Translations under genes and position numbers: made by a program
Source: MFD01275-c22 sp963705885
Lineage (GTDB): Bacteria > Actinomycetota > Actinomycetes > JACCUZ01
Assembly: GCA_963705885.1 (NCBI GenBank)
Contig: OY970120.1
Coordinates: 1,674,001 to 1,738,000 of the forward strand
Reading direction: 5' to 3'
DNA length: 64,000 nt
Notes under the pieces: model-generated
What the model saw: the letters and a program-made list of their open reading frames with translations, nothing else
Told to the model about the DNA's origin: nothing
Databases searched by the model: none
Shown: in pieces, positions 54,843 through 64,000 of the stretch
Numbering within the stretch: position 1 is the stretch's first letter
How the letters are laid out: the number at the start of each line of letters is the position of its first letter

Positions 54843-56243
54843 GTGCCGGACCGCCTGAGCCCGCTGGACGTCTCGTTCCTCTACTTCGAGGAGCCCACGA
54901 CGCCGATGCACGTGGGCGGCGTCGCGGTGTTCGAGGCCCCTGCCGGCGGGTTCGACCTGGACCGCCTGGTCGGCCTGATCTCGGAGCGCATCGCGTTCGT
55001 CCCCCGCTACCGCCAGCGGATCAAGTGGGTCCCGGGGCGGCTGGCCAACCCGGTGTGGGTCGACGACGAGGACTTCGACATCAGCTACCACGTGCGGCGC
55101 TCCGCGCTGCCTCGTCCCGGCAGCGACGCGCAGCTCGCGGAGCTCGTGGCGCGGGTCCAGAGCCGGCGGCTGGACCGGGCGCGGCCGCTGTGGGAGATGT
55201 ACCTGGTCGAGGGACTGGCCCGCGACCGCTTCGCGATCATCACCAAGACCCACCACGCGATGGTCGACGGTGTCGCCGCCGTCGACATCGGGCAGGTCAT
55301 CCTCGACACCAGCCCGGAGCCGCGGGACCGGGCCCCGGACACCTGGCGCCCCTCGCCGGAGCCGTCGTGGGCCGAGCTGGTGGCGGGCGCCCTCGCCGAG
55401 AACGTCCGACGCCCCACGGCCGCCGTCGACACCCTGCGCGGCGGGCTGACCGAGGTGCTGCACACCGCCGGACGGCTCGCGGGAGCCGCCGGGGGCCTGC
55501 TGGCGGCCGCGACGTCCGCGGCACGCCCGGCACCGGTGAGCCCGCTCAACGCCGAGATCGGCGAGCAGCGGCGCTACGCGACCGTCGACCTCGACCTCGA
55601 CGACCACCGGCGGGTCCGCAAGGCTCACGACGCGACGGTGAACGACGTGGTGCTCGCCACGGTGGCCGGCGCCCTGCGCGCCTGGCTGCTCACGCGCGGG
55701 GAGACGGTGTCGACGTCGACGACCGTGCGCGCGCTGGTGCCGGTGAGCGTCCGGGGAGGCGAGGGCGAGGAGCCGACGGCGCCCACGGGGAACCGCGTCT
55801 CGTCCTGGCTCGTCGACCTGCCGGTCGGCGAGCCGAGCGCGGTGATGCGCCTGCACCAGGTGTCCTACCGGATGCAGGCGCACCGCGAGACCGGGCAGGC
55901 GGTCGGGGCCGACGCGCTCGCCGGGCTCGCCGGGTTCTCGCCGCCCACGCTGCACTCGCTGGGCGCGCGCGTCGCGAGCGGGCTGTCGAAGCGGTGGTTC
56001 AACCTGGTCATCACCAACGTGCCCGGCCCCCAGCAGCCGCTGTACGCCGGTGACGCGCGGATGCTGGCCGCGTACCCGGTCGTACCGCTGGCGAAGGGGC
56101 AGGCGCTCAGCATCGGCCTGACGTCCTACGACGGGCGGGTCCACTACGGCCTCAACGCCGACCGCGACGCGATGCCCGACGTCGGTGTGCTGGCCCAGTG
56201 CCTGGAGGACGCCCTCGCCGAGCTGCTGGAGACGGTGCGGTGA
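54843..56243 (+). CDS. wax ester synthase/diacylglycerol acyltransferase (WS/DGAT)
   Basis: 466 aa. The catalytic HHxxxDG is THHAMVDGVAAVD near residue 137. LSPLDVSFLYFEEPTTPMHV at the start and the C-terminal NLVITNVPGPQQPLYAGDAR and GLTSYDGRVHYGL are WS/DGAT hallmarks. The enzyme joins acyl-CoA to a fatty alcohol or diacylglycerol, forming storage lipid. The GTG lies 6 nt after CACGAT (leaderless-type). The patatin-like gene overlaps its stop (GTGA). Confidence 0.93.
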   Translation: MPDRLSPLDVSFLYFEEPTTPMHVGGVAVFEAPAGGFDLDRLVGLISERIAFVPRYRQRIKWVPGRLANPVWVDDEDFDISYHVRRSALPRPGSDAQLAELVARVQSRRLDRARPLWEMYLVEGLARDRFAIITKTHHAMVDGVAAVDIGQVILDTSPEPRDRAPDTWRPSPEPSWAELVAGALAENVRRPTAAVDTLRGGLTEVLHTAGRLAGAAGGLLAAATSAARPAPVSPLNAEIGEQRRYATVDLDLDDHRRVRKAHDATVNDVVLATVAGALRAWLLTRGETVSTSTTVRALVPVSVRGGEGEEPTAPTGNRVSSWLVDLPVGEPSAVMRLHQVSYRMQAHRETGQAVGADALAGLAGFSPPTLHSLGARVASGLSKRWFNLVITNVPGPQQPLYAGDARMLAAYPVVPLAKGQALSIGLTSYDGRVHYGLNADRDAMPDVGVLAQCLEDALAELLETVR

Positions 56244-57217
56244 GCGGCGGGGGGTCGAGGCGTCGCGGGCTGGTCCTCGGCGCCGGGGGGGTGCTCGGCG
56301 CCGCGTGGACGATCGGCGCGCTGCAGGCGGTGGCCGACGTGGAGGGCTTCGACCCGGCGGAGGCCGAGGTCGTCGTCGGCACCTCGGCGGGCTCGGTGCT
56401 CGCCGCCCTGCTCGGCGGGGGGCTGTCGGTCGCGGACCTCGTCGACCACCAGCGGGGGATGCCGCTGCCGCACGAGCTGGGCGCCGACTGGAGCTACGAC
56501 ACGGCGACCGGCGGCGCGCTCCCGCCTCGCCCGCGGCTCAGCGTCGGGTCGCCCGCGCTGCTGCGCCGGTCGGTGGCCCACCCTCGTGGCCTTCCCCCAC
56601 TCGCCGTGCTCGCGGCGCTGACCCCCGCCGGCACCGGGACGCTGGCCGAGGTGGGCCGGCGGGTGGCCGCGGTGGCGGGCGAGGACGGCTGGTCCCGGCG
56701 CGAGGGCGTCTGGGTCGTCGCCATGGACTACGACTCCGGTCGCCGCGTCGCGTTCGGGCGCGACGACGCCCCGACGGCCCGCCTCGACGAGGCCGTGATG
56801 GCCTCGTGCGCGATCCCCGGCTGGTACGCCCCGGTGTCGATCGGCGGCAGGCGGTACGTCGACGGGGGCACGCTCTCGTCGACCAGCGTGGACCTGCTCG
56901 CCCGCGAGCGCTTCGACGAGGTCTACGTGCTCGCGCCGATGGCCTCCTTCGTCAGCGACTCGCCCCGCCAGATCACGGCGCGGCTGGAGCGCCGCCTGCG
57001 CCGCCGGGTCACGCGCCGGCTGCTCTCCGAGGCGCAGACGGTCAGCCGGTCCGGCACGTCGGTCACGGTCCTGGCGCCGGGACCCGAGGACCTCGCCGAG
57101 ATCGGCGCCAACATGATGGACCCGTCGCGCCGGCTCGCCGTGCTGGAGACCTCGCTGCGCACGAGCGCGCGGGCGCTGAGCAACCCCCGCCCCGACGACC
57201 TCGGGGTCGCGCTCTAG
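56240..57217 (+). CDS. patatin-like phospholipase
   Basis: 325 aa. The oxyanion loop is GAGGVLG (residues 14-20), the nucleophile motif GTSAG (Ser49) and the catalytic Asp lies in YVDGGTLS near residue 208, the Ser-Asp dyad of patatins. There is no signal peptide, so it is cytoplasmic. Overlap with the WS/DGAT gene suggests opposite or remodelling activity on the same lipid pool. A DUF6912 gene follows with a 1-bp overlap. Confidence 0.92.
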   Translation: MSGGGSRRRGLVLGAGGVLGAAWTIGALQAVADVEGFDPAEAEVVVGTSAGSVLAALLGGGLSVADLVDHQRGMPLPHELGADWSYDTATGGALPPRPRLSVGSPALLRRSVAHPRGLPPLAVLAALTPAGTGTLAEVGRRVAAVAGEDGWSRREGVWVVAMDYDSGRRVAFGRDDAPTARLDEAVMASCAIPGWYAPVSIGGRRYVDGGTLSSTSVDLLARERFDEVYVLAPMASFVSDSPRQITARLERRLRRRVTRRLLSEAQTVSRSGTSVTVLAPGPEDLAEIGANMMDPSRRLAVLETSLRTSARALSNPRPDDLGVAL

Positions 57218-57708
57218 TGCGCGTCTACTGCGCCCTCACGCTGCCCGCCCTGGCGAGCGCGCTGGACGCCGGCTCGCTCGAGGCGCCCGTCGCCTACGCG
57301 GTCACGCCGGCGCTGCGCGAGTGGTACAGCGACGGTGACGACGAGCAGCTGGAGTACGCGGCGACGGCCGCTGCGGCCAGGGCCTCGCTGCGGCGGCTGG
57401 CAGGCGGCGGGGGACCGCGCCGACGGGTCGTGCTGGCCGTCGAGGTGCCCGACGCGTCGGCGCGGCCGGCGCCGGACCTCGACCGTGCCGCGGTCCGCCT
57501 CGGCGACCCGTTGCGCCTCTCCCAGGTCGTCTCCGCACTCGTCGACGATCCCGTCGCGGCGGACGACGTGTCGCGCGGGGCCGGGGCCCTGGCCGCCGCC
57601 GAGGCCGGGGACCCCGACGCCGCGTTAGCGGTGGACGCCGTGGAGGACCACGAGCTCGGCTGGTACGCGGCGCAGGAGCTGCCCGCCCTGGTGGCGCTCG
57701 AGACCTGA
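57217..57708 (+). CDS. DUF6912 family protein
   Basis: 163 aa. It opens VRVYCALTLPALASALDAGS, followed by AYAVTPALREWYSDGDDEQLEYAA and RRRVVLAVEVPDA, the conserved core of DUF6912. It is soluble, with no catalytic motif I can identify. The GTG overlaps the patatin stop by one base, and pruA begins 9 bp after it. Similar small genes are widespread in actinobacteria with no known function. Confidence 0.85.
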   Translation: MRVYCALTLPALASALDAGSLEAPVAYAVTPALREWYSDGDDEQLEYAATAAAARASLRRLAGGGGPRRRVVLAVEVPDASARPAPDLDRAAVRLGDPLRLSQVVSALVDDPVAADDVSRGAGALAAAEAGDPDAALAVDAVEDHELGWYAAQELPALVALET

Positions 57709-57717
57709 GGTGGCACC

Positions 57718-59352
57718 ATGACGGCCATGGACGCCGTCACCCAGGTCCCCGCCCCCGTCAACGAGCCGGTCCGGCAGTACGCCCCGGGCTCCGTCGAGCG
57801 CACCGAGCTCGAGGAGACGCTCAAGCGCTGCGCCAGCGAGCCGCGCGAGCTCACCATGACGATCGGTGGCGAGAAGCGCTTCGGCGGCGGCGAGGCGATC
57901 GACGTCGTGCAGCCCCACAACCGCCACCATGTGCTCGGCACCATGCGGGGCGCGACCCACGACGACGCGCGGGCCGCGGTCGACGCCGCGATGGCGGCGG
58001 CGCCGGGCTGGCGCGCGACGTCGTTCGACGACCGGGCGGCGGTGCTGCTCAAGGCCGCCGACCTCCTGGCCGGCCCGTGGCGGGCAACGCTGAACGCAGC
58101 GACCATGCTCGGCCAGTCCAAGACCGCGATCCAGGCCGAGATCGACGCCGCCTGCGAGCTCATCGACTTCTGGCGCTTCAACGTGGGCTTCGCCCGGTCG
58201 ATCCTCGCCGAGCAGCCGATCTCCTCGCCCGGCATCTGGAACCGCACCGACCACCGCCCGCTCGAAGGGTTCGTCTACGCGATCACGCCGTTCAACTTCA
58301 CCGCGATCGCCGGCAACCTGCCGACCGCGCCGGCGCTGATGGGCAACACGGTGGTCTGGAAGCCGGCGCCCTCCCAGCAGTACGCCGCCCACCTGATCAT
58401 GCTGCTTCTCGAGGAGGCCGGGCTGCCGCCGGGCGTCATCAACATGGTGACCGGGCACGGCAAGACGGTGTCGGACGTCGCGATGGTCGACCGTGACCTG
58501 GCCGGCATCCACTTCACCGGCTCGACCGCGGTGTTCCAGTCGCTGTGGAAGCAGGTGGGCGACAACATCGCCGGCTACCGCTCCTACCCGCGGATCGTGG
58601 GTGAGACGGGCGGCAAGGACTTCGTGGTCGCGCACCCCTCGGCCGACCTCGACGTGCTGCGGACGGCGCTCGTGCGCGGTGCCTTCGAGTACCAGGGACA
58701 GAAGTGCTCGGCGGCCTCCCGCGCGTACGTCCCCCGCAGCCTCTGGTCGCGCCTGCGCGACGACCTCGCGGACACCACCGAGTCGCTGACGATGGGTGAC
58801 GTCACCGACCTGTCGAACTTCATGGGGGCGGTCATCGACGACCGCGCGTTCGCCAAGCACCAGGCGGCGCTCGAGCGGGCGAAGGCCGACGACACCGTCA
58901 CGGTGGTCGCCGGCGGCACCTGCGACGACAGCGAGGGCTGGTTCGTGCGGCCGACGGTGCTGGAGTCCAGCGACCCCGACAACGAGATCTTCACGACCGA
59001 GTACTTCGGGCCGATCCTGGGCGTGCACGTCTACGACGACGGCGACTACGACGCGATGCTGACGCAGATGGAGTCGGTCGCGCCCTACGCGCTGACCGGA
59101 GCGATCATCGCCCAGGACCGGGCGGCCGTCGCGCACGCGCAGCAGTTCCTGCGGTTCGCGGCCGGCAACTTCTACGTCAACGACAAGCCGACGGGCGCGG
59201 TCGTCGGGCAGCAGCCCTTCGGCGGCGCCAGGGCGAGCGGCACGAACGACAAGGCCGGTGCCCCGCAGAACCTGCTGCGCTGGACCAGCACCCGCTCGAT
59301 CAAGGAGACGCTGGTCCCGCCGACGGACTTCCGCTACCCGCACATGGGCTGA
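57718..59352 (+). CDS. pruA: L-glutamate gamma-semialdehyde dehydrogenase
   Basis: 544 aa aldehyde dehydrogenase. The NAD-binding region has YAITPFNFTAIAGNLP, the general base lies in VGETGGKDFVVAH, and the nucleophilic Cys in YQGQKCSAASRAYV. The C-terminal NDKPTGAVVGQQPFGGARAS is typical of PruA. It oxidises glutamate semialdehyde/P5C to glutamate, the second step of proline breakdown. A proline dehydrogenase (putB) is not in the window. GAGGTGG lies 6 nt before the ATG. Confidence 0.96.
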   Translation: MTAMDAVTQVPAPVNEPVRQYAPGSVERTELEETLKRCASEPRELTMTIGGEKRFGGGEAIDVVQPHNRHHVLGTMRGATHDDARAAVDAAMAAAPGWRATSFDDRAAVLLKAADLLAGPWRATLNAATMLGQSKTAIQAEIDAACELIDFWRFNVGFARSILAEQPISSPGIWNRTDHRPLEGFVYAITPFNFTAIAGNLPTAPALMGNTVVWKPAPSQQYAAHLIMLLLEEAGLPPGVINMVTGHGKTVSDVAMVDRDLAGIHFTGSTAVFQSLWKQVGDNIAGYRSYPRIVGETGGKDFVVAHPSADLDVLRTALVRGAFEYQGQKCSAASRAYVPRSLWSRLRDDLADTTESLTMGDVTDLSNFMGAVIDDRAFAKHQAALERAKADDTVTVVAGGTCDDSEGWFVRPTVLESSDPDNEIFTTEYFGPILGVHVYDDGDYDAMLTQMESVAPYALTGAIIAQDRAAVAHAQQFLRFAAGNFYVNDKPTGAVVGQQPFGGARASGTNDKAGAPQNLLRWTSTRSIKETLVPPTDFRYPHMG

Positions 59353-59403
59353 GGCCTCGGGGACGGGGTCTCGGGGGAGGTGGTCGGCCGCTAGCCTGCC
59401 TGG

Positions 59404-60234
59404 GTGACCGACGCGCAGAGCAAGCAGCCGGACGGGAATCTCGGCGAGCAGTCGGACCGGCACTTCGGCGAGCAGGGGGCGCGGCTGACGTACGGCTCGT
59501 ACCTGCGGGTCTCGGAGCTGCTCGACCAGCAACGGCTCGAGTCCGACCCGCCGGCCCACGACGAGCTGCTGTTCATCACGATCCACCAGGTCTACGAGCT
59601 GTGGTTCCAGCAGCTGCTGCACGAGCTGACCGCGGCGCGCGAGGAGATGTTCTCCGGCGACCTGTGGCGTGCCCGCCACCTGCTCGGCCGGGTCGTCGCG
59701 ATCGAGGACGTGCTGATCCGCCAGGTGGCCGTGCTCGAGACGATGACCCCTCAGGACTTCCTCGTCTTCCGTGACCGGCTGGCGCCGGCGAGCGGGTTCC
59801 AGAGCGTGCAGTTCCGCGAGCTCGAGTTCCTGTCCGGGGCCAAGGACCCGGGCTACCTCGAGCGGTTCCGCGGGCTCACCGGCGAGGAGACGGCCCGGCT
59901 GGAGCGGCGGCTCGCCGAGCCGACGCTGTGGGACGGCTTCCTGCACGTCGTCCGGCGGGCAGGGCTCGACGCCGACGACGACGAGGCGCTGCTCGCCTCG
60001 CTGCTCGTCGTGACCGCCGACCGGTCGACCTACGGCGAGGTCTGGGAGCTGGCGGAACGGCTGCTCGACCACGACGCGAACTCCGCCATGTGGCGCGCCC
60101 GCCACGTCCTGATGGTCGAGCGGCAGATCGGGACCAAGTCGGGCACGGGTGGGTCGAGCGGCGCGCCCTACCTGCGCAGCCGGCTCGGCCTGCACTACTA
60201 CCCGATGCTCTGGGAGCTCAGGTCGCACCTCTAG
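59404..60234 (+). CDS. kynA: tryptophan 2,3-dioxygenase
   Basis: 276 aa heme enzyme. LTYGSYLRVSELLDQQ, FITIHQVYELWFQQLLHEL (distal His) and the proximal region WRARHVLMVERQIGTKSGTGG with the C-terminal HYYPMLWELRSHL are diagnostic. It opens the indole ring to N-formylkynurenine. No other kynurenine gene is in the window. TAGCCT (59392-59397) lies 6 nt before the GTG: leaderless. Confidence 0.94.
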   Translation: MTDAQSKQPDGNLGEQSDRHFGEQGARLTYGSYLRVSELLDQQRLESDPPAHDELLFITIHQVYELWFQQLLHELTAAREEMFSGDLWRARHLLGRVVAIEDVLIRQVAVLETMTPQDFLVFRDRLAPASGFQSVQFRELEFLSGAKDPGYLERFRGLTGEETARLERRLAEPTLWDGFLHVVRRAGLDADDDEALLASLLVVTADRSTYGEVWELAERLLDHDANSAMWRARHVLMVERQIGTKSGTGGSSGAPYLRSRLGLHYYPMLWELRSHL

Positions 60235-60332
60235 GCCTCGCGTGCGGCGGTCGGCGCTAGGGTCGGAGAGGCCCGCCACGAGTGCGGGTGCAGGGTCAGG
60301 ATCTTGAGCACCGAGGGCGGGCGGCGACGACG

Positions 60333-63300
60333 ATGTCGGCGAACATCAAGGACAGGCAGGCCGACCGGATCGCCGCCCTCCGGACAGCGAAGGACAACCT
60401 CATCAAGCGCGCCGCCGAGGCGGGGCGCAGCGGGGTGTCGCCGAACGAGACCTCGGGCGAGGCGCTGGCCGCCTTCCTGCGGCGCTACTACCGCCACGTC
60501 GTCGCCGAGGACCTCGTCGGCCGCCGGGCCGAGGACGTCCTGGGCGCCGCGCTGTCGCACCGGTCGCTGGCCGGGAGCCGACCGCAGGGCACGGCGACGG
60601 TGCGGGTCACGTCCCCCGAGGGCGAGAGCTACAGCCTGGTCGAGGTCGTCAGCGACGACATGCCGTTCCTCGTCGACTCGGTCACGGCCGAGCTCAGCCG
60701 GCACGGCCGCGCCATCCACCTCGTGGTCCATCCGCAGCTGGTGGTCCGCCGAGACGTCGCGGGCCGGTTGCTCGCGGTCTGCGACGCGTCCTCGCCCGAG
60801 GCCGCCGGGCCCGACTGCCAGGACGCCGTCGTCGAGTCGTGGATGCACATCGAGATCGACCGCGACGGGGACGAGGAGGAGCTGGCCCGGCTCTCCGCCG
60901 ACCTGGAGCGCGTTCTCCGGGACGTCCGCGAGGCGGTGGAGGACTGGCCGCGGACCAAGGCACTCGCCCTGAGCATCGCTGACGACGTCACCGCGAACCC
61001 TCCCGTCGGCATCACCGGGCTCGAGGTCGAGGAGGCCGCCGAGCTGCTGCGCTGGCTGGCCGACGACCACTTCACCTTCCTCGGCTCGCGCGAGTACATC
61101 CTCACCGTCGACGAGAGCGACGGGCAGGACCGGCTGCGGGCGGTGCCGGGCAGCGGACTGGGCATCCTGCGCGCCGACCAGCCGCAGGGCGAGGACGTCG
61201 GCCGCCTGCCGCAGGAGATCAGCGAGCGCGCCCGCCAGCAGCAGCTGCTCGTGGTCACCAAGGCCAACAGCCGGTCCACCGTGCACCGCCCGGCCTACCT
61301 CGACTACGTCGGCGTGAAGACCTTCGACGACAAGGGCCAGGTGACCGGGGAGCGCCGTTTCCTCGGCCTGTTCACGTCGGCGGCCTACAACGAGAGCATC
61401 CAGCGCATCCCCGTCCTGCGGCGCAAGGCCGCCGAGGTGCTCGCCCGCAGCGGCTTCGCGAGCACCGGCCACTCGGGCAAGGACCTCCTGCAGATCCTGG
61501 AGACCTACCCGCGCGACGAGCTGTTCCAGATCGCGGTCGACGACCTCCAGCTGATCGTCCTGAGCGTCCTGCACCTGCAGGAGCGGCGGCAGCTGCGGCT
61601 CTTCCTCCGGCGAGACGACTACGGCCGCTTCATGTCATGCATGGTCTACCTGCCGCGCGACCGCTACACCACGCAGGTGCGGCTGGCGATGGAGGAGATC
61701 CTGCTCGGCGCGTTCGACGGCGTGAGCATCGACTACACGGCGCTGGTCTCCGAGTCCGTGCTCGCCCGGCTGCACTTCGTCGTGCGGGTCGACGAGAAGC
61801 ACGCCGTGCCCGACGTCGACCCGGTCGACGTGGAGGCCGCCCTGGTGGCGGCCACCCGGTCCTGGGACGACGACTTCTTCGACGCGCTCACCGACACCTG
61901 CGGCGACGTGGAGGCGGCGGTCCTCGCCAAGGCCTACACCGGCGCGTTCCCGGAGGCCTACAAGGAGGACCTGGCGGCCGGGGAGGCGGTCGTGGACCTG
62001 CAGCGCCTCGAGGCGCTGGAGGACGGCGACATCGACCTGTCGCTCTACACGCCGCCGGACGCGGCGGTCGGGGAGCGGCGGCTCAAGCTCTACCACGTCG
62101 GCGAGCCCGTCTCGCTGTCGCTGGTGCTGCCCCGCCTGCAGGTGATGGGCGTCGAGGTCGTCGACGAGCGGCCGTACGAGATCGACCGGGTCGGCCGTCC
62201 GACGGCGTGGGTCTACGACTTCGGCCTGCGTTACGTGCCGACCGGCGAGCTGCCCGGCCAGGACGCCAGGACCCTGTTCCAGGACGCCGTGGCCGCGGTG
62301 TGGGCAGGTCAGGCGGAGAGCGACGGGTTCAACGCGCTCGTGCTGCGCGCCGGGCTGACCTGGCGGCAGGCGATGATCCTGCGGGCCTACGCCAAGTACC
62401 TGCGCCAGGGCGGGTCCACGTTCAGCCAGACGTACATCGAGGAGTGCCTGACGTCCAACGTGCACCTCGCCCGGCTGCTCGTGCGGCTCTTCGAGGCGCG
62501 CTTCGACCCCGAGCACCAGGACTCGTCGGCTGACCTCGTCGAGGTGCTCCTCGAGGAGATCGGGGCCGCCCTCGACGCGGTGGAGAGCCTCGACCAGGAC
62601 CGCATCCTGCGATCGTTCCTGGGTGGCATCACGGCGACGCTACGCACGAGCTACTTCCAGGTCGACACCGACGGGCGGCCCAAGCCCTACGTCGCCTTCA
62701 AGCTCGACCCGCAGAAGGTGCCCGACATGCCGCAGCCCCGGCCACGCTACGAGATCTGGGTCTACAGCCCACGGGTCGAGGGCGTCCACCTGCGCTTCGG
62801 CGCGGTCGCACGCGGCGGGCTGCGCTGGTCCGACCGGCGCGAGGACTTCCGCACCGAGGTGCTGGGGCTGGTCAAGGCGCAGATGGTCAAGAACGCGGTC
62901 ATCGTGCCGGTCGGCGCGAAGGGTGGGTTCGTCGTCAAGCACCCGCCGGCCGACCCGGGCAACCGGGAGGCCGTGCTGGCCGAGGGCATCGCCTGCTACC
63001 GCACGTTCATCAGCGGGCTCCTCGACGTCACCGACAACCTGGTCACGGTCGACGGGCGCACCGAGGTGGTCCCGCCGCCCAGGGTCGTGCGTCACGACGG
63101 GGACGACACCTACCTGGTCGTCGCGGCCGACAAGGGGACCGCGACGTTCTCCGACATCGCGAACCAGGTCGCGATCGACTACGACTTCTGGCTCGGCGAC
63201 GCCTTCGCGTCCGGCGGGTCGGTGGGCTACGACCACAAGGCGATGGGCATCACCGCGCGGGGTGCGTGGGAGTCCGTCAAGCGGCACTTCCTCGAGATGG

Positions 63301-64000
63301 GCATCGACACGCAGAGCGAGGACTTCACCGTCGTCGGCGTCGGTGACATGTCCGGAGACGTGTTCGGAAACGGCATGCTGCTGTCGGAGCACATCCGCCT
63401 GGTCGCCGCCTTCGACCACCGGCACGTGTTCCTCGACCCCGACCCCGACCCCGCCACGTCCTACACCGAGCGCCGCCGGCTCTTCGACCTGCCGCGCTCG
63501 TCCTGGGGCGACTACGACAGCACGCTGCTCTCGCCGGGCGGCGGCATCTACCCGCGCAGCGCCAAGTCGATCCCCGTCTCGGCGCAGGTGCGCGCCCGGC
63601 TGGGACTCCCGTCGAGCACCACGGCGCTCTCGCCGCCGGAGCTGCTCAAGGCGGTGCTCGCCGCGCCGGTCGACCTGCTCTGGAACGGCGGCATCGGCAC
63701 CTACGTCAAGGCGTCGACCGAGACGCACGCCGACGTCGGTGACAAGGCCAACGACGCGATCCGCGTCAACGGGTCGCAGGTCCGGGCCAAGGTCGTGGGC
63801 GAGGGTGGCAACCTCGGGCTGACCCAGCTCGGCCGCATCGAGTACAGCCTGCGCGGCGCCGACGGGACCGGTGGTCGGGTCAACACCGACGCCATCGACA
63901 ACAGCGCGGGCGTCGACACGTCGGACCACGAGGTCAACATCAAGATCCTGCTCGACCAGGCGGTCCGCGACGGCATCCTCGACGGCTCGGCGCGCAACTC
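60333..64000 (+). CDS. NAD-specific glutamate dehydrogenase, large (180-kDa) type, C-terminus beyond window
   Basis: The first 1222 codons are visible, of about 1600 expected. The N-terminal 400 residues hold ACT-like regulatory repeats (VTSPEGESYSLVEVVSDDMPF). The catalytic part begins near residue 790 (WVYSPRVEGVHLRFGAVARG) and has RGGLRWSDRREDFRTEVLGL, KNAVIVPVGAKGGFVVK, VVGVGDMSGDVFGNGML and LLWNGGIGTYVKAS. The enzyme deaminates glutamate to 2-oxoglutarate with NAD. With pruA it links proline breakdown to the TCA cycle. A TAGGGT lies about 70 bp upstream, so this transcript has a leader. Confidence 0.95.
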   Translation, partial: MSANIKDRQADRIAALRTAKDNLIKRAAEAGRSGVSPNETSGEALAAFLRRYYRHVVAEDLVGRRAEDVLGAALSHRSLAGSRPQGTATVRVTSPEGESYSLVEVVSDDMPFLVDSVTAELSRHGRAIHLVVHPQLVVRRDVAGRLLAVCDASSPEAAGPDCQDAVVESWMHIEIDRDGDEEELARLSADLERVLRDVREAVEDWPRTKALALSIADDVTANPPVGITGLEVEEAAELLRWLADDHFTFLGSREYILTVDESDGQDRLRAVPGSGLGILRADQPQGEDVGRLPQEISERARQQQLLVVTKANSRSTVHRPAYLDYVGVKTFDDKGQVTGERRFLGLFTSAAYNESIQRIPVLRRKAAEVLARSGFASTGHSGKDLLQILETYPRDELFQIAVDDLQLIVLSVLHLQERRQLRLFLRRDDYGRFMSCMVYLPRDRYTTQVRLAMEEILLGAFDGVSIDYTALVSESVLARLHFVVRVDEKHAVPDVDPVDVEAALVAATRSWDDDFFDALTDTCGDVEAAVLAKAYTGAFPEAYKEDLAAGEAVVDLQRLEALEDGDIDLSLYTPPDAAVGERRLKLYHVGEPVSLSLVLPRLQVMGVEVVDERPYEIDRVGRPTAWVYDFGLRYVPTGELPGQDARTLFQDAVAAVWAGQAESDGFNALVLRAGLTWRQAMILRAYAKYLRQGGSTFSQTYIEECLTSNVHLARLLVRLFEARFDPEHQDSSADLVEVLLEEIGAALDAVESLDQDRILRSFLGGITATLRTSYFQVDTDGRPKPYVAFKLDPQKVPDMPQPRPRYEIWVYSPRVEGVHLRFGAVARGGLRWSDRREDFRTEVLGLVKAQMVKNAVIVPVGAKGGFVVKHPPADPGNREAVLAEGIACYRTFISGLLDVTDNLVTVDGRTEVVPPPRVVRHDGDDTYLVVAADKGTATFSDIANQVAIDYDFWLGDAFASGGSVGYDHKAMGITARGAWESVKRHFLEMGIDTQSEDFTVVGVGDMSGDVFGNGMLLSEHIRLVAAFDHRHVFLDPDPDPATSYTERRRLFDLPRSSWGDYDSTLLSPGGGIYPRSAKSIPVSAQVRARLGLPSSTTALSPPELLKAVLAAPVDLLWNGGIGTYVKASTETHADVGDKANDAIRVNGSQVRAKVVGEGGNLGLTQLGRIEYSLRGADGTGGRVNTDAIDNSAGVDTSDHEVNIKILLDQAVRDGILDGSARN

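Overview
The window is about 64 kb of very GC-rich DNA from an actinobacterium. The evidence is actinobacterial-specific families throughout (WhiB, MtrA/MtrB/LpqB, F420 genes fbiA/fbiB, DUF3105, DUF3499, DUF5719, DUF6912, Rv3235-like, ANTAR, a ~180-kDa NAD-glutamate dehydrogenase), many GTG starts, 4-bp ATGA/GTGA operon overlaps and many leaderless-type starts. Gene order from fbiA/fbiB through whiB, manB, sahH, mtrAB-lpqB, comF and hpf to secA follows the conserved segment I know from Mycobacterium tuberculosis (about Rv3240c-Rv3262) and Streptomyces coelicolor (about SCO3005-SCO3034). Genus cannot be assigned by eye. I see no phage, insertion sequence, CRISPR array, rRNA or tRNA; this is core chromosome.

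Layout: 1-7.2 kb holds a DinB/pentapeptide protein (cut by the window edge), a methyltransferase, two glycosyltransferases, a secreted SpoIID-like protein with propeller repeats and a sugar-nucleotide pyrophosphorylase. 7.4-11.9 kb holds a DUF3105 protein, an AlkA-like DNA glycosylase, fbiB-fbiA and whiB. 11.9-21.7 kb is an envelope and sugar block: a very large membrane glycosyltransferase, DUF5719, a metallopeptidase-family protein, zinc-finger proteins, phosphomannomutase manB (frameshifted here), Trm112-like, a sugar isomerase and a CDF transporter. 21.9-23.4 kb is sahH behind a structured leader, ending in a strong shared terminator. 23.4-31.5 kb holds a GAF-ANTAR regulator, RDD, SpoIIM and a DUF58-MoxR-DUF4350-DUF4129-membrane protein operon. 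31.6-38.4 kb is mtrA-mtrB-lpqB, comF, a 332-bp gap that probably encodes raiA-motif RNA, hpf and a LuxR-type response regulator.

38.5-44.1 kb holds a DapB-like reductase lacking the catalytic histidines, two HTH_42-family DNA glycosylase-like proteins either side of an M14 peptidase, and three GNAT domains in two genes. 44.2-52.5 kb holds secA, an Rv3235-like protein, a LysM protein behind a near-consensus promoter, a BldC/excisionase-type regulator, a SAF-domain protein, a CpaE-like ATPase and a HAD hydrolase. 52.6-64 kb holds membrane proteins, a wax ester/diacylglycerol acyltransferase with a patatin-like lipase, then a catabolic group: pruA, tryptophan 2,3-dioxygenase and a very large NAD-glutamate dehydrogenase that runs off the right edge.

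No obviously new multi-gene system is present. The observations most worth checking are the raiA-type RNA locus, the three-way-junction leader of sahH, the five-codon leader ORF overlapping mtrA, two apparent CTG starts, the manB frameshift, the paired palindromes at 7.3 kb, and the recurrent TAnnnT hexamer 6-10 bp upstream of start codons.
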